The translations under genes and the position numbers were made by a program. A DNA stretch of 64,000 nt from Plantibacter sp050587525 (lineage in GTDB: Bacteria > Actinomycetota > Actinomycetes > Actinomycetales > Microbacteriaceae): contig NZ_JBOBFT010000001.1 in NCBI RefSeq assembly GCF_050587525.1, forward strand, positions 1 to 64,000, read 5' to 3'. The notes under the pieces were generated by a model, which made no database searches, was not told the origin of the DNA, and was given only the letters and a program-made list of their open reading frames with translations. Below, in pieces: positions 63,961 to 64,000 of the stretch; the first letter of the stretch is position 1; each line of letters begins with the position of its first letter.

Positions 63961-64000
63961 GTCACTAGCCTATTCGTCGTGCGCTGCACCGATGCACCTC

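Overview
The window is chromosomal DNA of a high-GC actinobacterium, most probably a member of the Microbacteriaceae (Micrococcales). The support is the high GC and strongly GC-ending codons, a dispersed menaquinone pathway, the cytochrome c maturation block ResA-CcdA-ResB-CcsB beside a histidine phosphatase, and many genes that look leaderless: a TANNNT box lies exactly 6 nt before the start codon. Apart from short repeats I see no prophage, insertion sequence, CRISPR array, rRNA or toxin-antitoxin locus.

Layout. 0.15-8.8 kb: a GH13 alpha-glucosidase, convergent with a glgX(treX)-treY-treZ operon that makes trehalose from maltodextrin or glycogen. 9-17 kb: a membrane Ser/Thr kinase, pyruvate:quinone oxidoreductase, a VIT-family metal transporter, a 14-segment MFS transporter coupled to glutaminase, and a lone dTDP-glucose 4,6-dehydratase. 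17.4-20.2 kb: a large membrane-anchored M23 peptidase and an inositol monophosphatase-family enzyme. 20.5-28.7 kb: a sugar catabolic locus with an aldo/keto reductase, a GntR regulator, and a six-gene operon (lipoprotein binding protein, enolase-superfamily dehydratase, two permeases, ATPase, mutarotase). Its gene content fits an oxidative L-fucose/L-galactose-type pathway. 29-36.6 kb: a POT peptide transporter, tRNA-Tyr, YajQ, a hydrolase, a Gln-rich membrane protein, FprA and a polyprenyl diphosphate synthase. 36.7-52 kb: an APC permease and the menaquinone genes menG, menF, menD, menA, menE, menB and menC, interleaved with PPK2, DUF402, PLDc_N, DUF4229 and hypothetical genes. 52-55.6 kb: xylulokinase and a PfkB sugar kinase. 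55.8-60.5 kb: cytochrome c maturation. 60.8-64 kb: an archaeal-type AspRS, a single-repeat YegP, a PrmC-like methyltransferase, a Dabb protein and a glutaredoxin-like protein.

How the genes connect. Isochorismate synthase, MenD, MenC, MenE, MenB, MenA and MenG with the prenyl synthase cover almost the whole route to menaquinone, into which PoxB would feed electrons. ResA/CcdA/ResB/CcsB mature the c-type cytochromes that use that quinol. The tre operon and the GH13 enzyme handle glucan and trehalose.

The most unusual layer is non-coding. At least five families of short inverted-repeat elements occupy the gaps between genes. One is a small hairpin (core GAGCYYGTCGA) present in more than 30 copies whose closing base pairs covary. 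The other four are 65-105 bp palindromes with conserved arms, and in at least three of them a conserved, directional centre. Some copies supply stop codons, some sit on promoters, one array lies in frame inside menD, and an unrelated 81-bp duplication has extended a gene convergent with menA.
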